Of a stretch of DNA of 64,000 bases, positions 60,346-64,000 are shown in pieces. A program made the translations under genes and the position numbers. The notes below the pieces were generated by a model. That model saw only the letters and a list, made by a program, of their open reading frames with translations. It did not search any database and had not been told where the DNA came from. Numbering within the stretch: position 1 is the first letter of the stretch; every line of letters begins with the position of its first letter. Source of the stretch: Arthrobacter sp. Leaf337 (lineage in GTDB: Bacteria > Actinomycetota > Actinomycetes > Actinomycetales > Micrococcaceae); NCBI RefSeq assembly GCF_001423745.1, contig NZ_LMPC01000027.1:176039-240038 (forward strand), in the 5' to 3' direction.

Positions 60346-61053
60346 CTAAAGCCGGGCTGGGTCCGAATCCTTCGGGCCCAGCCCGGCTTCTTTGTAATAC
60401 CCCTCGATGTGGGCCGCCACGAGCCCGGCCGCCCTGCCGCCGTCGTGGTTGTTAATGGCGGCGAGGATGTCGCGGTGTTCGGCGCGGAGCCGTGCGGCGG
60501 TGGCGTCCCAATCGGGAAGGTTCGCTGTGAGTTTGCCGGCGTAGCTTTGGATCGCTTCCCGGAGGGAGCCCATCATGGCGCTGACCACGGCGTTGCCCGC
60601 GGCCTCGGCGAGGGCAAGGTGGAAACGGACGTCGAGGGCCAGGAACTCATCGGTGTCCGGGCAGGCGTCCATCTTTTCGAGCAGCGAGGCGGCCTCCGCC
60701 AGGGCCGGAGAGTCCGTGCGGGCCCGGGCAACGGCCCAGGACTCAAGCAGGACGCGGGTCTGCACAATGTCCGCGACCGGCAGGTGCGAGGTGGCCACAT
60801 GCAGGCGCAGCGCCGAGCCGAGCGCCGCCGTCGGGTCTGCGATGACCACGGTGCCGGCGTCGGGACCGGACCCCACGCCGGCCCGGACTACCCCCATGGC
60901 TTCCAGAATGCGGATGGCTTCACGGACGGAGGTGCGCGAGACCTGCAGCTGTTCGGCCAGCGTCCGCTCCGCCGGCAGCCGGCCGCCCAGGGCCAGTTCG
61001 CCGCTGGAAAGCTGGTTCTCGATCCATTGCAGGACCAATTGATGAGTACGCAT
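60346..61053 (-). CDS. FadR/GntR family regulator (LldR-like)
   Basis: 235 residues from the ATG at 61053. A GntR winged HTH (LPAERTLAEQLQVSRTSVRE, about 27-46) precedes an FCD ligand domain with LDVRFHLALAEAAGN and EHRDILAAI. Divergent from lldD with two matching palindromic operators between, so it is very likely the lactate-responsive regulator. TACCAT ends six bases before the ATG (leaderless). The last codons overlap the terminator of the convergent GH3 gene. Confidence 0.9.
   Translation of the reverse strand: MRTHQLVLQWIENQLSSGELALGGRLPAERTLAEQLQVSRTSVREAIRILEAMGVVRAGVGSGPDAGTVVIADPTAALGSALRLHVATSHLPVADIVQTRVLLESWAVARARTDSPALAEAASLLEKMDACPDTDEFLALDVRFHLALAEAAGNAVVSAMMGSLREAIQSYAGKLTANLPDWDATAARLRAEHRDILAAINNHDGGRAAGLVAAHIEGYYKEAGLGPKDSDPARL
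60349..60394 (+). terminator. Terminator of the GH3 operon, inside the lldR 3' end
   Basis: AAGCCGGGCTGGG (60349-60361) pairs with CCCAGCCCGGCTT (60377-60389), then TCTTTG. The stem is made of the last codons of the convergent regulator gene. Confidence 0.85.
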
Positions 61054-61066
61054 GGGCCAATGGTAC

Positions 61067-61110
61067 TTGATGTGGTTGGACCACATCCCTTAGAGTGTGG
61101 TTAGACCACA
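61067..61110. promoter_or_regulatory. lldD promoter with two GntR operators
   Basis: TTGATG (61067-61072), 18 bases and TAGAGT (61091-61096). TGTGGTTGGACCACA (61071-61085) sits in the spacer and TGTGGTTAGACCACA (61096-61110) at +1. The copies are 25 bases apart and match the TGGTnnnACCA pattern of LldR-type proteins. Confidence 0.85.
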
Positions 61111-61146
61111 GAGCCACCACCACAGCCCGATGCCCCGGAGGCAGCA

Positions 61147-62523
61147 ATGACGCACACCATCCAGCCCAACAACCCCGAGACCACCCCGGCCCCCGAAACA
61201 TCGGATGCGCCGGCCGCTGGCGCCGCCGCGCCAGCGGGCACCTCCCTGTCCGGCGCATTGAACGGCGCAGTAGCCAAGGCCTCAGCCGCGGTCCCGGCAG
61301 CCCTCAAGCGCCGCGTGCCTAAATACTCGGACCTAGCGCCGCTGATGCAGTTCAAGAAGCCGGAGTTCAGCCGCGCCGCGAAGCTGCAGCGCGCCAGCAC
61401 CATCTGGGAACTGCGGGACATGGCCAAGCGCCGCACCCCGCAGGCTCCCTTCGACTACACCGACGGCGCAGCCGAAGCCGAAATCACGCTGCGCCGTGCC
61501 CGTGAGGCCTTCCTGGACATTGAATTCCGGCCGGGCATCCTCCGGAATGTCTCCAGTATCGACCTGAGCACCGACATCCTGGGCAAGCCGTCGCGCCTGC
61601 CCGTCGGTATCGCGCCCACGGGCTTCACCCGGATGATGCAGTCCGAAGGCGAATACGCCGGGTCCCAGGCCGCCGAGGCCGCCGGGATCCCCTACACGCT
61701 CTCCACCATGGGCACTGCCTCCATCGAGGACGTGGCCGCCGCCGCCCCGAACGGCCGCAACTGGTTCCAGCTCTACCTATGGACGGACCGCGACCGCTCG
61801 CTGGAACTGATCGAGCGCGCCGCCAAAGCCGGCAACGACACCCTGATGGTCACCGTGGACACCGCCGTCGCCGGCGCCCGCCTCCGCGACGTCCGCAACG
61901 GCATGACCATCCCGCCGGCACTGACCATCAAGACCGTGCTGGACGCGTCCTACCGCCCCGCCTGGTGGTTCAACTTCCTCACCCACGAGCCGCTGACCTT
62001 CGCGTCGCTCTCCCGCTACACCGGCACGGTGGCGGACCTGATCAACTCCATGTTCGATCCCACCCTGACGTTCCAGGACCTGGACTGGCTGCGCGAAACC
62101 TGGAAGGGCAAGCTGGTGGTGAAGGGCATCCAGACCGTCGACGACGCCCGCAAGGTGGTGGACCACGGAGCCGACGGCGTAGTGCTCTCCAATCACGGCG
62201 GCCGCCAGCTGGACCGCGCGCCCATCCCGTTCCACCTGCTGCCGGACGTCAAGGAAGCGTTCACCAGGGACAACTCGGACGCCGCAATCATCCTGGACAC
62301 CGGCATCATGAGCGGCGCGGACATTATTGCCGCGCTTGCACTGGGCGCCGACTTCACGCTGATCGGCCGCGCCTACCTCTACGGCCTCATGGCCGGCGGC
62401 CGGGCCGGCGTGGACCGTGCCATCCAGATCCTGGAAAAGGACATGACCCGCACCCTGGCGCTGCTGGGCGTCAGCAAGCTCTCCGAGCTGACCCCGGACC
62501 ACGTGCGGATCCTCGGCAGGTAG
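61147..62523 (+). CDS. lldD: FMN-dependent L-lactate dehydrogenase / alpha-hydroxy-acid oxidase
   Basis: 458 residues. The FMN barrel starts about residue 70 (QRASTIWELRDMAKRR, PVGIAPTGFTRMMQ); catalytic His and Arg are in VVLSNHGGRQLDRAP, with DTGIMSGADIIAALALGA at the phosphate site. It oxidises L-lactate to pyruvate at the membrane. An Ala/Pro-rich head of about 60 residues is extra relative to E. coli LldD. Lactaldehyde from rhamnose could feed it. AGGCAGCA lies before the ATG. Confidence 0.93.
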   Translation: MTHTIQPNNPETTPAPETSDAPAAGAAAPAGTSLSGALNGAVAKASAAVPAALKRRVPKYSDLAPLMQFKKPEFSRAAKLQRASTIWELRDMAKRRTPQAPFDYTDGAAEAEITLRRAREAFLDIEFRPGILRNVSSIDLSTDILGKPSRLPVGIAPTGFTRMMQSEGEYAGSQAAEAAGIPYTLSTMGTASIEDVAAAAPNGRNWFQLYLWTDRDRSLELIERAAKAGNDTLMVTVDTAVAGARLRDVRNGMTIPPALTIKTVLDASYRPAWWFNFLTHEPLTFASLSRYTGTVADLINSMFDPTLTFQDLDWLRETWKGKLVVKGIQTVDDARKVVDHGADGVVLSNHGGRQLDRAPIPFHLLPDVKEAFTRDNSDAAIILDTGIMSGADIIAALALGADFTLIGRAYLYGLMAGGRAGVDRAIQILEKDMTRTLALLGVSKLSELTPDHVRILGR

Positions 62524-62548
62524 GCCGGGTCCCGTTTTCGGAGACCCG

Positions 62549-62613
62549 CCCAACTGACTGGCAGTTAACGCTCCCAAAACGCGTTTTCACAGCGTTAACT
62601 GCTAGTCAGTTGG
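62549..62613. repeat. Palindromic dispersed repeat, copy 2
   Basis: CCAACTGACTGGCAGTTAAC ... GTTAACTGCTAGTCAGTTGG with about 28-bp arms containing a few mismatches. It is related to 6904-6967. It lies between the convergent lldD and arsR-like genes. Confidence 0.85.
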
Positions 62614-62625
62614 GTGAAGGCCGGG

Positions 62626-63186
62626 CTACTTCTTGCGGCCGAACTTGGGCAGGTTCGCGATGAGGTCGGCGGCCTTCGTGGCGGCCCGGCCCACGGTGCG
62701 GCCGATCTGCTGTGGGACGGTGTCATCCCCGGCCGTGGCCACGGGGATCGCAACGGCCGGGCTCAGCTGGCCGCCTTCCGAGGCCGCGGACACCGCCGCA
62801 GCGGCCGGTCGGGCGGTGCCAGCAGCAGCCGGCACCGGCGACGGCGCCACGGTTTCCGCGATCTGCTCCGTCTTTACCTCCAGGATCTGGGCGGCCGGGG
62901 AGCTGACGACGGCGGCGGCGCGCGGCCCGACGTCGAACGTCCCCAGCCAATCGGCGACGCCGGCAAGGGGCTTGGGGTTCAGCGCGTAGTAACGCTTCTG
63001 GCCCTGGGCGCGCATGCTGACGAGGTCGGCCTCGCGGAGTACCTTCAAATGCTTGGAAATGGTGGGCTGGCTGGCGTCCAGTTCCTCTACCAGTTCCCCC
63101 ACTGCTTTGTCCCCCGAGCGGAGGGATACCAGAATGTCACGCCGGGTTGCCTCAGCAATGACGGCAAATACGTCGTCTGTCACCAT
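62626..63186 (-). CDS. ArsR family HTH regulator with long Ala/Pro tail
   Basis: 186 residues from the ATG at 63186. Residues 1-85 are an ArsR winged HTH (VFAVIAEATRRDILVSLRSG, ELDASQPTISKHLKVLREAD, KRYYALNPKPLAGVADWL). Residues about 95-186 are a low-complexity Ala/Pro/Val tail ending LIANLPKFGRKK, which ArsR proteins usually lack. No metal-binding Cys is visible in the HTH. Targets unknown. A GTG three bases downstream is an alternative start. Confidence 0.87.
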   Translation of the reverse strand: MVTDDVFAVIAEATRRDILVSLRSGDKAVGELVEELDASQPTISKHLKVLREADLVSMRAQGQKRYYALNPKPLAGVADWLGTFDVGPRAAAVVSSPAAQILEVKTEQIAETVAPSPVPAAAGTARPAAAAVSAASEGGQLSPAVAIPVATAGDDTVPQQIGRTVGRAATKAADLIANLPKFGRKK

Positions 63187-63341
63187 GTGATCCACCCTAG
63201 CGACATATACGCCGGATGGCATCCACTATTTCGTCCCGCGCACGACCGCCATTGCCCTGTACCGGCGCCGGTGCTAGAACGGACTCACGGTTGCCCCGGG
63301 CTGTCCGGCTGCAGCCGCTCAAACATGAGGGGTGGGTGGCA

Positions 63342-63833
63342 ATGGATTTCCTGCGCCAGCAGCTGTTCAACATCATCGCGTTTGTGTTTTTGGGCCTGTT
63401 CGTGGCGGTCTGGGGCTCCGTGCTGCTGCGCGTCGGGTTCTGGGTGCCGGACGGAAGGACGGTTGCGCCGCCACTGAACGGTGCCCTGGTCACCGCGGCG
63501 GGCGTGCTGGCCACCTCACTGAGCTCGCTGACGGCGTCGGCCCTCGGATTCACCATCGCCGAGGTGCGCCGCGACGAAGAGGCCCGCCGCGACCTTGCGC
63601 CAGGCGACGCGGATGCCGTCTCCTTCAACCCGGCCGAGGTCACTGCCCGCCTGTCCGGCCGGATTGTGGCCGCAGTGGTGGTGTACCTGGCGGTGGGGCT
63701 GCTGGTGTTGCTGCTCTGGCTGGTGAAGGGAACAGCGTCCACCGACTTGATCGGCGCCTTCGCGCTGTCCTTGCTGGGCTGGCTCATCGGGGCCGCCGGG
63801 GTGGTGTTCCAGACCGAGAAGCCGATTTCCTAG
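63342..63833 (+). CDS. Small four-helix membrane protein, unknown
   Basis: 163 residues. Hydrophobic segments lie near residues 8-32 (NIIAFVFLGLFVAVWGSVLL), 47-70, 105-127 and 135-155. The loop between the second and third is charged (EVRRDEEARRDLAPGDADA). No family recognised. The ATG at 63342 has AGGGG upstream and directly precedes the first membrane segment; the frame further upstream has no support. Confidence 0.65.
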   Translation: MDFLRQQLFNIIAFVFLGLFVAVWGSVLLRVGFWVPDGRTVAPPLNGALVTAAGVLATSLSSLTASALGFTIAEVRRDEEARRDLAPGDADAVSFNPAEVTARLSGRIVAAVVVYLAVGLLVLLLWLVKGTASTDLIGAFALSLLGWLIGAAGVVFQTEKPIS

Positions 63834-63849
63834 CCTAGACAGGCCAGCG

Positions 63850-64000
63850 CTAGTCGAACCAGGGATCCAGTCCGTACAGCGGGAACACTTCCTTGCGGGT
63901 GGCCATCACGGTGCGGTCCACTTCGTCGTTGGGATCGAAGCCCACCTCCCACGAACGCCACCACACATCCACGTCGTCGCCCATGAATTCGGGCGCCGGC
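63850..64000 (-). CDS. Partial gene, C-terminal end only, unknown
   Basis: About 50 codons are visible, ending GLDPWFD then TAG; the 5' part lies beyond the window. The readable stretch (FMGDDVDVWWRSWEVGFDP, DRTVMATRKEVFPLY) is acidic with several Trp. Codon use and GC match the neighbours, so it is likely a real gene. No family recognised. Confidence 0.6.
   Translation of the reverse strand, partial: PAPEFMGDDVDVWWRSWEVGFDPNDEVDRTVMATRKEVFPLYGLDPWFD

Overview
The window is high-GC DNA from an actinobacterium. Gene content and context suggest the Micrococcaceae (Arthrobacter / Pseudarthrobacter type): a 32-residue bS22 ribosomal protein next to a small excisionase-type HTH gene and a SerB1-like HAD gene (an actinobacterial neighbourhood), Rex, many GTG starts, sugar ABC transporters without their own ATPase, and many genes whose -10 hexamer sits 5-7 nt before the start codon (leaderless transcripts). 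I see no tRNA, rRNA, CRISPR array, insertion sequence or phage gene. The genus is an inference.

Layout. 0-7 kb is core: YceI, a tandem pair of PQYGQ-repeat membrane proteins with a shared leader, rex, a glutaredoxin-like gene, a HAD phosphatase, bS22, the HTH gene, and DAHP synthase preceded by a previously unlisted aromatic-rich leader peptide (6754-6813). 7-14.5 kb is an L-rhamnose operon (rhaM, rhaI, rhaEW, rhaB, then an acetyl-xylan-esterase-like gene) with a divergent LacI regulator. 14.6-16.6 kb holds an alpha/beta hydrolase behind a CsoR-like operator and an SDR enzyme. 16.6-45 kb is a large plant-polysaccharide region. It has homologues of the Bacillus subtilis yes/lpl rhamnogalacturonan genes (YesT esterase, YesU/DUF1961, LplABC-type transporter, DUF624 proteins, GH42), a GH78 alpha-L-rhamnosidase, two further sugar ABC systems, two Gfo/Idh/MocA-DUF6807 fusion proteins and a degenerate M24 protein. 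45-48 kb holds a SulP transporter fused to carbonic anhydrase. 48-56 kb is an oxidative uronate operon (dehydrogenase, enolase-superfamily dehydratase, KdgD, ketoglutarate-semialdehyde dehydrogenase) plus a Gfo/Idh gene and a LacI regulator. 56-60 kb is a TetR / MFS / GH3 beta-glucosidase unit. 60-64 kb holds lldR-lldD for lactate, an ArsR protein, a small membrane protein and a truncated gene.

How it fits together. Rhamnogalacturonan-I-like pectin fragments would be deacetylated, imported by the ABC systems and cut by GH78, GH42 and GH3. Rhamnose would go through rhaM/I/B/EW to DHAP and lactaldehyde or lactate (lldD lies in the same window). Galacturonate would go through the aldarate route to 2-oxoglutarate. 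Two operator families tie this together: a TTGAATCGTTTCA-like site (13.3, 21.5 and 22.4 kb, perhaps 34.7 kb) and a GAGAAARCGYTTTCTC palindrome (29.3, 38.4, 40.7 and 54.5 kb). The second lies just downstream of the -10 in all four units. They match the presence of exactly two LacI genes; which regulator reads which site is inferred.
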